From Karalla daura (lineage: Eukaryota; Chordata; Actinopteri; Chaetodontiformes; Leiognathidae), in NCBI GenBank assembly GCA_029224185.1, contig CM055191.1:9831036-9895035 (forward strand): a stretch of DNA of 64,000 nucleotides, written 5' to 3'. Under the pieces are notes generated by a model. It was not told the origin of the DNA. It did not search any database and saw only the letters and a list, made by a program, of their open reading frames with translations. Each line of letters starts with the position of its first letter. Position 1 is the first letter of the stretch. Positions 14,704 to 59,856 of the stretch are shown here, piece by piece. The position numbers were made by a program, and so were the translations under genes.

Positions 14704-17183
14704 ACATACACACACACACACACACACACAAAAGGAGTGATAAAAACAGATTTGGCTAAAAGTTTTGGTCTACTGAAGGACAAGTCGAGCACTGTGCTCC
14801 ATGAATAGTAATCAGTAATTGCCGTGTTGCCATGGCGACCTGGTGGGAGGTGGGGGGGGGGGGGGGGGGGGGGGCGTCTTAAAAACAGCTTTGGAGGCAG
14901 ATGTGAGCCTGCAGGACAGGCAGAGGGAGCAGAGCAGGCTAAAGCTCCATAACAAAATCCCAGGAACCACACTGCATCCATGTACATCAAATTCTGCCAA
15001 CGCTATGGTGAGGAGAAAAAAGACGAGGCAGGGTTTGACCTGTCTCCCAAATCCATGTTGTCTGTCGATCTGCAGGCAGAAAAAGGTAGGGCAGAGTTAG
15101 CTTGGTGGTTATTTTCCTATTCTCTGTGGTGGTTGTTGTACTGACATCTGGCTGAATTCTTCCTCAGCGGCTAAGCAGACAGAGGGAAATGTGCATCTGT
15201 ACCGTGTTGCCTGTGCATTTCTGGCTGTAACCTGCCTGATCCTGCTGCTGGTTGCCATTGTCCTCGGTGTGAAACGTGAGTATCTGCAGCCATTCTGTGC
15301 CTGTGCAACAGCAGAACCCTGAAGTAACAAAGGATTGTAGCTTTTCACCCGAAGTAGAAGAAATTTGTCAGAATTTGTCAGACTTTGAGTCTGTTTTTGC
15401 AGCGGCAACAGCAATAGGTCTTATTGCTTTGTTGTTGTTCCTCTTTACTCCTCCAACTTTTTCTCCAATTTCTAGTCCAAGCTGGACCCTGCCTGGAGAA
15501 AGAGGTTGACAGTGGGAGAGAGGTCGACAGTGGGAGAGCGGTCATTGACGGGGATAAGGAGAGTCCTCCAGCCACTATAGAGTGCAGCTACAAGAAGTGC
15601 GAAGACCTCTACCCCCGTGCTCAGCCCAATACTCATTGTAAGGCTGCAATGTGGAACCTTCACAAAACGTCTAGACAAAACAGCTCGTTTCTTAATCTTG
15701 GTCTTTTTACGGACAGTTCTGCTTTCACACTTGTCCCGGAAAGTTGGTTCATGCACTCCCCATTTAGAGAAGTGAGAATTAGCCTTTATTTAATTTGTTT
15801 TATTATTTCCTCTTTGTTGACTTTGTCTCTGTTCACTCAAACAGACAAACATTGCGCCCAAAACCCAAAAGGGTGGGGTGGAAAAAAAAAAATTGTTGTT
15901 GTCTCACTTGTGCGACTCAGCCCACTTCACACATTGACCGCTTCCCTTGTCAATGCCTCGGTGCAGGTTCCAAATGGTTGCGGTGCCCTGACGGCTGGCT
16001 CAAATTCAACGAAGTGTGCTACTTCCTGTCCACCTTCCGGCTGAGCTGGGACAAAGGCCAGAGGAACTGCAGCTCTCAGGGAGGGTCTCTGGCCATCATC
16101 GGTGACCAGGAGGTGCAGGTGGGTCTGACAGAGCTTCCCCTCCTCGACTCTGTAATGTTGCCATGCAGCTAACAACACAGTGCTAACTTTATTCTGGAAA
16201 TGTCGACGGCTTCCAGCGTTATCTGACTACGAAGGGAGACCTGTCCTACTGGATCGGCCTGAGGAAGAGTATGGACAAGTGGAGCTGGGTCGACAACTCT
16301 ACTCTGCAGTTGAGGTGAGTGGTGGATTTAAAGGACTCTCGATTGGATTGCATCCAGTGTTACTAATTTCCCAGTCTTCGGGATGTTTGTCTTTTCCTGC
16401 AGATTTCCTTCATAGATCTAGTGTCGATTTTTCCACTTTGTCTGACAGTGTTTTGGCTGGGAAAGAGAAAAGTTAAAATGGAAAAAGGATTTACATTTAC
16501 CTCCATGTATACATATTGTTCTCTCAGAGCAAGAAGGTTGCTGGTTCACAGCCTGCCCAGTGTGGACTTTGCATGTTTCCTGTGTGTGTGTGTGTTTTCT
16601 CTGAGTACTTCATTTTACCCTCATGACACAAAACACTTGCATTAAAGTCGGCTGGAGACTAGCAGACCCCGGTGGGCAGCAGTGGGTTCTTTATGTATTG
16701 AACATACAGAGTGTACCCAGGTACAGAAGGAAGCAATTCAATATAAGAGAAAAACTAATTTCATCACATTTACCCAGATAATGATTTGATGACCTCGTTT
16801 GAGAACAATTCAAGTAGATGTTTATGACAGACGGTTGTAGAGGTTAAGCTCTAATGGACTGTATCATAACATAACAAAATCATCATCTGATTTGCAACTT
16901 CATGAGGGTCTGGGGGGGGTTGTGCGTATTTGTCCATTTTCTTTTTTTTTTTTTAGTCTCTTTTAGTCTTAGACAGATGCTAATCTGAATGTCTGTCTAT
17001 CTAAATCTGTTTTCAGTGCACTAATCAATATTACTGTGTGGTGTTTGCAGTTATTGGAGAGAAGGCAACCCTAGGAAAGAGCAGGACTGTGGGACGCTCC
17101 GCACTGGGGAACCAACCGAAACCAACTGGGTGACATCTTCCTGCAGGGTCTACAACTACTTCATCTGCGAGATGCGGCTGTAA
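13086..17183 (+). CDS. Type II transmembrane C-type lectin, NK-receptor-like
   Basis: Exons 13086-13173, 13360-13455, 15168-15275, 15476-15637, 15967-16118, 16217-16314 and 17051-17183 (TAA) give 278 residues in one frame. The acidic cytoplasmic tail (about 1-61) contains SHYDKL, which fits the ITIM pattern S-x-Y-x-x-L, and a second tyrosine in DIYSEAF. One membrane helix follows (LAVTCLILLLVAIVLGV), then a stalk with two DSGRE-type repeats and paired cysteines. The C-type lectin domain shows CPDGWLKFNEVCYFLS, NCSSQGGSLAIIG, WIGL, WSWVD and a terminal C-x-x-Y-N-Y-F-I-C-E. The EPN/QPD-type calcium and sugar site is absent (WREGNPRKEQDC instead), so calcium-dependent sugar binding is unlikely. 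That places it with NK-type lectin-like receptors. The 13360 acceptor could also be three bases downstream. The exact orthologue is not recognised; CLEC5A also lies on human 7q34, but I cannot claim identity. Confidence 0.82.
14669..14730. repeat. (CT)n followed by (CA)n microsatellite
   Basis: Adjacent CT and CA dinucleotide runs in the large intron 2 of the lectin gene. Confidence 0.88.
14852..14874. repeat. Poly-G tract (about 23 G)
   Basis: An uninterrupted G run about 105 bp upstream of the candidate alternative lectin exon. Confidence 0.9.
14980..15085 (+). CDS. Candidate alternative first coding exon of the lectin gene
   Basis: From ATG at 14980 the frame reads about 35 codons, including KFCQRYGEEKKDEAGFDL and LSVDLQAEK, to a donor G|GTAGGG at 15085/15086. 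It leaves one base, the same phase as exon 2, so it joins the membrane-helix exon at 15168 in frame and would make a 252-residue isoform. It cannot be inserted after exon 2 using the nearby CCCAG acceptor at 14960-14962, because the phase is wrong. An alternative first exon is therefore the simplest reading. A cassette using the weak acceptor before GACGAGGCAGGG is also possible. The Kozak context is weak. Confidence 0.4.
16515..16665 (+). repeat. Partial copy of a dispersed SINE-like repeat
   Basis: It contains agcaagaaggttgctggttc and cagtgtggactttgcatgtt, the same order of motifs as the copies at 19285, 56075 and 63770. It lies in the last intron of the lectin gene. Confidence 0.6.
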
Positions 17184-17807
17184 CAGAAGCTGAAATCGAA
17201 ACTACATAACAAGTTTCAAACTCTGCAATAACATGTCAAATAATTTTATCTTCACTCTTTGCTCTCGCTCAGCATAGAAAAACAAAAACAAATTGTGTGA
17301 TAAAACTTGCATCTTTAGCACTTTGAGCATTGTTTAGGTTGACATTTTTTTGTAGATGATGTTGTCATGGTATGTATGTTATTCCTATATATCAGTTTAT
17401 CATCTCATCAATTTTATTTGCACTTAGAAGCACCAATTGAGATGCCTCATGAGTCTTCTGTAAGAAGATTTGCACTGCTGTTCAACCTTTCTACAATTAA
17501 AAGCCAGTATGTTTCAACAAACTTTTATTCTCATGTAAAAAAAATGTTCATGCGACTACTTCATAAGTCCAGCATATATGTTTCTCTTTGTTTTAGCTCA
17601 GCATCCATGACTGCTACATGTTTTCTACTCTGCTATAAAAAATAATGCACTTTTCTCTTTAGCATAATACTGCAGGAGTAATTGCACCCATTCAGACAGA
17701 TTCAGTCAGTTCAGTCCTCGTCTTTGCTTGCTCACTGACTTTCACTGATACGTAACATCTTCATATGTTCGGGACTATAAGATGATGAATGGCCTCAGAA
17801 GAATATG
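17184..17807. other. Convergent 3' UTR region between the lectin and TRPV6 genes
   Basis: The lectin gene (+) and TRPV6 (-) stop 624 bp apart. An ATTAAA on the + strand at 17496-17501 may end the lectin mRNA. TTTATT at 17524-17529 reads AATAAA on the - strand and may end TRPV6. If both are used, the two transcripts nearly meet or overlap. No further gene is seen here. Confidence 0.5.
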
Positions 17808-24739
<6,932 letters not shown>

Positions 24740-24785
24740 GGACACCTGCTGTTTGACTGGAGGACACAAAGGCAAGGTGAACGTC

Positions 24786-24786
<1 letters not shown>

Positions 24787-24821
<35 letters not shown>
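24787..24821. repeat. (CA)n microsatellite
   Basis: About 17 CA units in the first intron of TRPV6, close upstream of its first coding exon. Confidence 0.9.
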
Positions 24822-24824
<3 letters not shown>

Positions 24825-25048
24825 GAGAATTAATACATGTAAAACAACAGGATTAAAAAGTAAACACAACAAAAACAAATTATTTTGTGACATGGAATAC
24901 ACAGAAAAGTGAACTAAAAAAGATGAAGGGCTGTACCATTTTAAGCCTCGAAAATGAATTGTTTTTGTGCTTACACTGCTGTATTTTAATGATTTATCGT
25001 AGAACAAATGACCAAAAACAGAAATAGAACAAAGTGACTCAAACTCAC

Positions 25049-25150
25049 CCTTGAGTGATGAAAGTGCTGCTCCTCAGCTCCGGTGAACGTCAGTCATAAC
25101 CTCAGCAGTCCCGGTTAAAATTGGAAACTAACACCAATGAGATGTCCCTG
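25049..25150 (-). other. Non-coding first exon (5' UTR) of TRPV6, with a short upstream ORF
   Basis: The exon ends at a strong donor (GTGAGT) at 25049/25048 and would splice to an acceptor just before 24756, 17 bp upstream of the start ATG. An ATG at 25097-25095 opens a seven-codon upstream ORF closed by TGA at 25076-25074. The 5' edge is placed about 30 bp downstream of the TATA box. Confidence 0.5.
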
Positions 25151-25180
25151 AGGAGAGGTGAAATCCCTGTGGCATCACCA

Positions 25181-25187
25181 TTATATA
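25181..25187 (-). promoter_or_regulatory. TATA box (TATATAA) of TRPV6
   Basis: On the - strand TATATAA lies about 130 bp upstream of the 5' UTR donor. A CACGTG E-box is at 25211-25216, and a G-rich run (GGTGGG units, 25258-25290) lies further upstream. The arrangement fits a tissue-restricted promoter. Confidence 0.55.
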
Positions 25188-27255
25188 TGACCTGGCCGCG
25201 AGGGAGGAGACACGTGGAGGCAGAGAGAATGAATGGGGCGGAGAGGGAGGACAGTGCAGGTGGAGGTGGGGGTGGGGGTGGGGGTTGGGGTAGGACAGGT
25301 AAGGCAGAGAGAGTGAGGCCGTAATGAGCAGGTGGAATCTCGCCGCAGCTCAGGAATGCCACGGAGAAAGTACAATTCCTTGAGAAACTCCTTCATCACG
25401 CTGATATGAAGTTGTTCTCTACACTCTGTAGGCCTTCTCAAAGGTCCAGTCCCCGATCCCAGTATACCAGGCTCGTCGGCATTCCTCCCAGCACCACCTA
25501 AACCTGCATGGCCACTATGAAAATTATGCATCATCAGGAGAGTTCATGCATTGCGGTCATTGTTTCTAGTGAACTTTCCAGGAAACCTGTTTGGAAAATG
25601 CAAACGACGCAGTTTTGTACCCACATCTCGTAATTTAAACCTGAAATTAAAGCGCGAATGTCCTGGGTTGCATTTTATTTCTGTTATCTCACCTCAAGCT
25701 TTTAGGTGTAGTCCAGGATGGTCTTGTGGAGTAAATAAGGACATCATGCATGATTTTCCGACATGTTGCATCTTGTCCGAGCATGCACGCGCAGGACCAG
25801 TTTCATTCACAGTGATTTAACATGTTGAACACCATTGATGTGTCAACAGAGGCCATCGCAAAACAAGGTAATTGCCGCATTACAAAGACCATAATTTGGA
25901 GGCAGGCAACATCATGTCACTTTCCTGCGAGGGTGGAAAACAAAACTGGATGAAGTTGTGCTTTTGTGAAACATTTTTTAATTTTACTTCTGAGAGAAAA
26001 AACACGCTGAGAGAAGCTGAGTCACGGATCTCATTTTCATAAATGTGAATTAGTTGTAAACTGCTGAATCAGTCTCAGCTTTTATAACCTCCTGGGTCAG
26101 CTGGGACAGCAGTGCACGGGTGTTTTGCTGCACCGTTTTTAGGCGATGACGGGTCGGACGGTGAGCCGCAGGATGAACGGGGGTTAGGGCGACTCTGTAG
26201 CAGGCTGTGATAATGGCTGCAGATGTGGTGGTCATTTAGCACTGTGCAGATAATAGCTGTTTACCAGACCAGCAGCACCATCTTTAAGTAGTGTCATAAA
26301 GACCGGTGGTTTCCACTCTGTTAATGTCTTTATAAAGAAACAATAACACCGTAAAAACACGATTTTGTGGTTTGCGCGTCTTCTGTCTCTGGACAAACGC
26401 TCCGCCGCTTCTTTCACAACATTGTGTCAATTAGAGTCGAGACGCTCCAGCAAACAACTATTACAGATGTTTCTTCGGCCTCTCGCCTTCAGATTTTATA
26501 TTGTGTCAGATTTTGAAGACTTACAACAGACCTTTAATGTTATATTTATACTTTCTCACCAATTTTACCCTTTAAATATACCTGTGGATATATCGATGAA
26601 ACAAACATTTTATTGAACTGCTAAAATCCCCAAAGTAACAATGGTTAAATCATATTTAAAAAGTATTAAAAATACAATATAATATATATAAATCTGCAAC
26701 ATATCCTTCATCACATTCAAAATTAATATGTTTTTGTTCATCATACCATTATACATGATGATTTCCTTATACAGAATATCACTGTTAATGTTGCCAGTAG
26801 TGGTTAGCAGTTGTACTGTTGGTTTATATGATTTACATAAACGATCGTACATTTTCAATGCACACTCAAAAGCCTTAAAATACGCTGTCCGTCACTTGGT
26901 TAAAAATAAACTCAGAGGGTAAAATGATGAATGTCATCGAAATTGAGGTAAAGTGAAAATGAAACTTCTAACTTTCTTTCTGAGGGTCTGAGCAGTTTTC
27001 GGCCTCCCCACTGTGTCTTTGTAGAACTGACATTGGGACAAAGTGAAGACCGGTGCCAGCTTGTGTAAGCGCTCTTCCTATCATCAGCGCAGATCTGCTG
27101 TGATATCAGCAGCAGCACGACATGTGGGAAACCACTGTCTGCTCCTGGACTGCTGCTGATCCCAGCAGATCCCCGACTCTGATTCCACTCAAACCTGCTG
27201 ATCTGTTGGCTCCCGGGCAGGTGAAGGTGATGTATGTACATCAAGGTGAATCCAC

Positions 27256-27296
27256 TTCATCCACGTACAGAACATCACGTTCTGTACGTGGATGAA
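27256..27296. repeat. Perfect 18-bp inverted repeat with a 5-nt loop
   Basis: The left arm 27256-27273 and right arm 27279-27296 are exact reverse complements (core CCACGTACAGAAC / GTTCTGTACGTGG). The loop is ATCAC. A second, shorter pairing (GTGAAT at about 27246 with ATTCAC at about 27303) extends it imperfectly. Confidence 0.9.
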
Positions 27297-27535
27297 CGGA
27301 TGAATTCACAGTTTGAACCGTATGAAATGCTGCAGGTGCTTTTTGATGAATGAAGGCCAAGCCACAAAGCACTTTAGAAAGCGAATACATGTATCATAAA
27401 TGTATCATGCTCAAGTAACTATATGGAAAAATATTGGATAGATTTCATTCAAGTTAGAGACATCATAAAGTAAATATTTTAAATTGGAACAACAGTTTTG
27501 TTTCGTTCATATCTTAAATTACACTTACACACAGA

Positions 27536-27536
<1 letters not shown>

Positions 27537-27579
<43 letters not shown>

Positions 27580-27589
27580 TATATATATG
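27537..27589. repeat. (AT)n microsatellite
   Basis: A long alternating AT run just beyond the predicted EPHB6 poly(A) site. Confidence 0.9.
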
Positions 27590-27637
27590 TGTGGTAAAAT
27601 AAGGAGCAAACACCATGTTTTAAATAAAATCATATCA

Positions 27638-27643
27638 TTTATT
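27638..27643 (-). terminator. Poly(A) signal AATAAA of EPHB6
   Basis: TTTATT on the + strand reads AATAAA on the - strand, about 1.4 kb after the EPHB6 stop codon. Other AT-rich hexamers are nearby, so the assignment is tentative. Confidence 0.45.
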
Positions 27644-27734
27644 TTACAAATTTGCACAATTATGGAGTTGTGGTGAACACTCGTACAAGTAAACACAGCT
27701 AATGATGTGTGTAGCCTGACACACTTGTCTCAAA

Positions 27735-27766
<32 letters not shown>

Positions 27767-29073
27767 CACACATACACACAGCATCATATACAGCATACAC
27801 CTGATGTACACATTATTCAGCAGACGTCATTTACAGCACATGTACACTTGAACGCGGACTTACGAAGCATTTTTCCTCCTTCCTTCATGTAGAAATCTGA
27901 TTAGAGCGCGTCCATCCACACATTCACAACGCATCAAAGACTCGGCGTCTTCACTCTCGCAGTCGAACAGAAAGAGGTGGAGTGTGAAACGTACACGTAC
28001 GGGTGGGCGCCGCCGGGCTGTGTCCTCGTCCCAGACGGACGTTTTTTCTTTTTGTGTTTTGGCGGCTGAGGTGGAGTTGTTAGCGTCACAGTACATGAGC
28101 TCCGCTGTCGCTGAGAGAGTGAGAGTGAGCTGTACAAACAGGGCTGCTCTCAAACCCTGGATATGTTTTAAAGAGGGGGGAAACATGGCTTAACGATTTA
28201 AAAAGCATCTTTTCTTCTTTTTCTTTGTTCGATTGTTTCCCCGGTGTCAACCTCAGGTTGGATTTGGGGTTTAGTGGTTTCGTTGGAACACTGAACAAAC
28301 TATACATGTGTCTAATCGCTAATGGTGACGCCTCGTAAGGCGAACCATAGGCTGCTAGGAAGTACGCTGTTTTCATTTTTGCAAACAGGTTCTTTTTTTT
28401 AAGCATTTGGCGTCTTGAAGTACAGGAAAAGTGATATAACTTTACTTTTTACAACTTAAAAAAAAAACAACAAAATCTTAGAAAAAGGCTTTGATTGTCT
28501 TCACGCAATTCTTTGTGTGGAGAGATCTCCGAGAGTGTTTCCATAAAACATCTTTTTTTTTTCAGAGTTTTTCTTTTTTTTCCTTCTCAACAAGGGAGGG
28601 AGGGAGGGAGGAGGGAGGGAGGGAGGAGGGAGGGAGGAGGGAGGGAGGGGTGACTGAAGAGCCTCAGGGCGGGACAGGCGAGTGGACGAAGGTGAGAGGT
28701 AGGATTGCAGACGGGTGAGGAGCTGAGAAGGCAACAAGAACAAGAAAGTGAAATAGTGAAAAATATAGAGGAATCTAAAACGTCCTCCTCCTCCTTCTCC
28801 TCGGCAAACCCCTGTAGCCCCTGGACCGCAGTTCCCACAGTGCATCTCTCCTGCCACTCGTCCGCAGTGACGGGCAGGAAGACCGATCCTCTTTTTCACC
28901 CCTTCTGGTTGCAGTGCCGGGTTTGTCAGTGAAATGGAGAGTTGAGATCTCATTCTCTCTCTCTCTCTCTCTCTCTCGCAGTTTTGATGTTACGGAAACC
29001 AGACACGACAAGCACAGGAATGTGAAAACCACAGAAGTCCGTGGCGCAGGCTGTCGCAGTGCGTGTGTGGGTT
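27644..29073 (-). other. Probable 3' UTR of EPHB6
   Basis: The region holds a CACG/CA run (27735-27780), a GGGA/GGAGG purine repeat (about 28594-28650) and a CT run (about 28952-28978). It has no supported coding exon. Open frames here come from the low-complexity runs. Confidence 0.45.
28594..28650. repeat. (GGGA)n/(GGAGG)n purine repeat
   Basis: Near-perfect gggagggaggagg units. On the + strand the repeat has many closely spaced G triplets. Confidence 0.85.
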
Positions 29074-56823
<27,750 letters not shown>

Positions 56824-57693
56824 CTGCCAGGTGAGGAAGCACAGAGACAGAGACAAGGGATCAGAGGACAAGAACACACACACACATTTTGATGCTCCAG
56901 ATTGCAGCTTTAAGGGTGTAAACTCGAACAGAGTGGGCGCCGAAAGACGGGAGTGACTGTGAATTTGTAATCAGTCTCTTGAGGCTTCAATCACAGACCG
57001 TGTGATGCTGTGATACGCCTCTCATCCACTTGAGATGGACGTGATGAAGGAGGAGCTTTTAAAATCAAAAAGTCTTTCATCCTTTTGTCAAATACCACAT
57101 GTAATTAGAAGCCGGTCTGCTTGTCGATGGAACAGGTCCAGGATTTCGGCCATGTTTCTCTTTGATTCCCTCTCCCACCCTCCCAACACTCCCCCCCCCA
57201 CCCAACCCCATGCAATAAAATCAGGGAGTGCTCCAGCTGTGCGCATCTGTCAAACCTAATAACGGATTCAGGGTGGTGATGCATTTTGGCACAAAGTTCT
57301 GGTGTTTAAAAAATTAAACTGATTGACCTGATGGGGCCCTGTGATTAAAGGTCAAATTTCCCAACTTTAAAAGGCCATAACCGTTACTGTCACATGTTGT
57401 TGAAACTTAACAAAGTGATGCTTCGTGTAGTCTGGCCCAGAAGGAACTTTTATCATTTCTTGGAGTGGGGGTGTTACATAGGTGTGTGTATGTTGGTGGT
57501 GGTGGTGGGGGGGATTAGATGCTAGATGACTCGCGCTGGTTTCCTCCTTGGTTTCAAGTTTGAACAGAGACTAGTGTCTTTCCTCCGATCTGTAGTGAAA
57601 GCACAGAATAGTCTGTGACTTTTACGTTGGAGTGCATTTTCTCATTATTTGCTTTTAAGTTTAAGTGCCTGAAAAAGCAGGCTGGCAAAGACA

Positions 57694-57696
<3 letters not shown>

Positions 57697-57727
<31 letters not shown>
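57697..57727. repeat. (CA)n microsatellite
   Basis: About 15 CA units. Confidence 0.9.
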
Positions 57728-58031
57728 CCACATGCACACAAAGTGACTTTAACAGTGAGTGGTGCACGCTGACACATGGCAGCTTCCCACACAAAACTGA
57801 AGCCCTTGAATTTTTTCCATTAGTATTCCAAAACTGTGGCGGCTGCCGTTTCTCCAGTCTGGCTCCGTCTGTGCCCGGCTCTGCTGAAGATTGAACGAGG
57901 GCCAAAGATCGTCATGCGCACACACAGAGGTGGCGAAAACATCAAGACTCGAGGCTTAGGATGCTCGCACAGATGGAGTTAATAAAGAAAAAGCAAAAAA
58001 AAAAACCCCACAGAAGCACAACAGCGATCAC

Positions 58032-58149
58032 CTGAGGAGCTGCAGACAGCAACACGCAGGAATGAGGCAGGAAGCAGCCAGCCGACTCTGTTTACTAACA
58101 GGTGATTCTCCTCTGTGTTTTCATGCAATTTTGATGCTTTCATTTCCAT
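58032..58149 (-). CDS. Weak candidate for the EPHB6 signal-peptide exon
   Basis: From ATG at 58149 on the - strand, 39 codons run to a donor G|GTGATC at 58032/58031. They end in a hydrophobic stretch (VGWLLPASFLRVAVCSSS). One base is left over, which is the phase needed by the exon at 56823, so the join would give ...SSS-V-MLLDTT. Against it are an arginine inside the hydrophobic core, an ordinary Kozak context and a poor donor. The real exon may lie beyond 64000. Confidence 0.2.
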
Positions 58150-59385
58150 TTCTTGTCTCTGAATCTTTGATCAGAAAAAAAAGGAAGCGCTCTTTTTTTT
58201 TCACCCCCCCCCTCCCCCCCTCCTCATCTCTGACAACCAGACAAAGAGCAACAGTAACACATTATCTCTCTAATCAACCCACACACACAGGATCAGGATT
58301 TCAAAAGGTGCCCTGCCTTGCCAAAACACCAGCAGCCCACTGAGACAGCTCAATTTTTATTTCTCAGGTGAACAGGCTTGAGCGCACACGCCGCGTCTCC
58401 CTGCCTGCCTGCGTCTTAATAAATCAAATGATGTGAAACTGAGATCATTTGTGGCTCATGACATAAATTCTCCCCCCACCTCTCTCAGCTCTGTGACTGC
58501 GCTGTAAACAGATTTTTTTTTTTTTAGGATTATACTCACAGATGGAGACCTTGCAAATCTCTCCACCAATCCTTCATTTCCCTCCTCTTTTTTTTCTCCT
58601 TTTACAAGCCCCCTCCACCACCCTCCCCTCCAGTCTGTCTCTCTGTTTTCAGTTCTCCCACTAGCTTGTCTTAATGTCAATCTTACTAAATTCACACATT
58701 TTTCCGTGGAAGTCCTCCAGGATTCGGCATGATATGAATTGAATCAAGAGAAAGAATACAAATGCACTGTGACAGCAGAGGCTTATATGCAGCCGCAGCC
58801 TGCAGAATAAATAGTTTTGGGTGCAGCGTATGTCTGGACAGCTTGGCGGCTGGACGCATAGAGCCGATCAGGATGAAATCAGCTGCGGAGAGACAACTAA
58901 ATCCACCAAGCCAGGACGTCTAAAGCCCTTCAGAAGAATGATGAGTTCCATTAGTGGCGTACCTTTCCTGTTTAGTTTGTCGATGGCTCCTTGCAGGATG
59001 GAAACTCGGTTGCCAATTTATTAGGGGCACCTCTGAAAGTAATGCAATCCATTACAACGGGGAGGCATGAAATCCTGCACTTACGCGGGTTTTATGGAAG
59101 AGCTGATCCAGCCTCCAGATCAGATGCAGGATGTTGGGACGTACCGACACAAGTGTTTACAGTCATACATCCTTCGCACGGAGAATAAAGTTATGTATTC
59201 AGTGTTCTGTGCGTGGGAACAACCTTTAGGTTTCCATGCCTCTAGTCAGGGATCATTCCTGATTTGTCAACAAAGTAAAAGATCACTGAGTGTAAGCACA
59301 TCATGCATGAAACACATGCTCTCACATACAGCATGTATGTGACCTCATTAAGCACCATCCTATTTATATCAGATAGGGACATGCA

Positions 59386-59387
<2 letters not shown>

Positions 59388-59441
<54 letters not shown>
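59388..59441. repeat. (CA)n microsatellite, about 27 units
   Basis: The longest pure CA run in the window. Confidence 0.95.
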
Positions 59442-59442
<1 letters not shown>

Positions 59443-59804
59443 GTTGCAAATGTGTCATCCCAAATTCAATTAACCCTCTGCTTCAGGGCAGAGTCATGCA
59501 TAAATAATATATAGCCAACTATTTTGACATGAATATTTATGCCACCACTATTTAGCTTCTCGTCGAGGGGCCCTGGAGACCACAGGTCCTCGTGTCGCCT
59601 CTGCCCCCCTCCCCCGCTACAAACCTGTACACGAGGATTACATGGAGGCCTGTTCAAAGGGCTTCATGCATGTCTCATTGCGTGACATTAGCATGTTGAA
59701 TAATTCACTGTCGCGTCCAAAGACGAGCATCGAGTGCTGCGTTACACACACCTTTCAAGGATTAGCCGGAGCTGAAGCACAATGGTTGGATTTTCTGTGT
59801 CTGG

Positions 59805-59855
<51 letters not shown>
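59805..59855. repeat. (GT)n microsatellite, about 25 units
   Basis: A pure GT run, in inverted orientation to the CA run about 400 bp upstream. Confidence 0.95.

Positions 59856-59856
<1 letters not shown>

Larger units (their letters stand above)
25291..27637. other. Intergenic region between TRPV6 and EPHB6
   Basis: Apart from the hairpin at 27256-27296 and an AT microsatellite at 27537-27589, I see no coding exon, RNA gene or clear mobile element. It would hold upstream TRPV6 regulatory sequence. Confidence 0.5.

Noticed and set aside
14448..14990. A 180-codon open frame on the - strand
   Set aside because: Its sequence runs through CA, CT and poly-G tracts and has no domain. It sits antisense in a lectin intron.
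14962..15088. Reading the lectin stretch in the MVRRKK frame
   Set aside because: This frame meets a stop soon after joining the membrane exon, while the KKDEAGFDLS frame continues through it.
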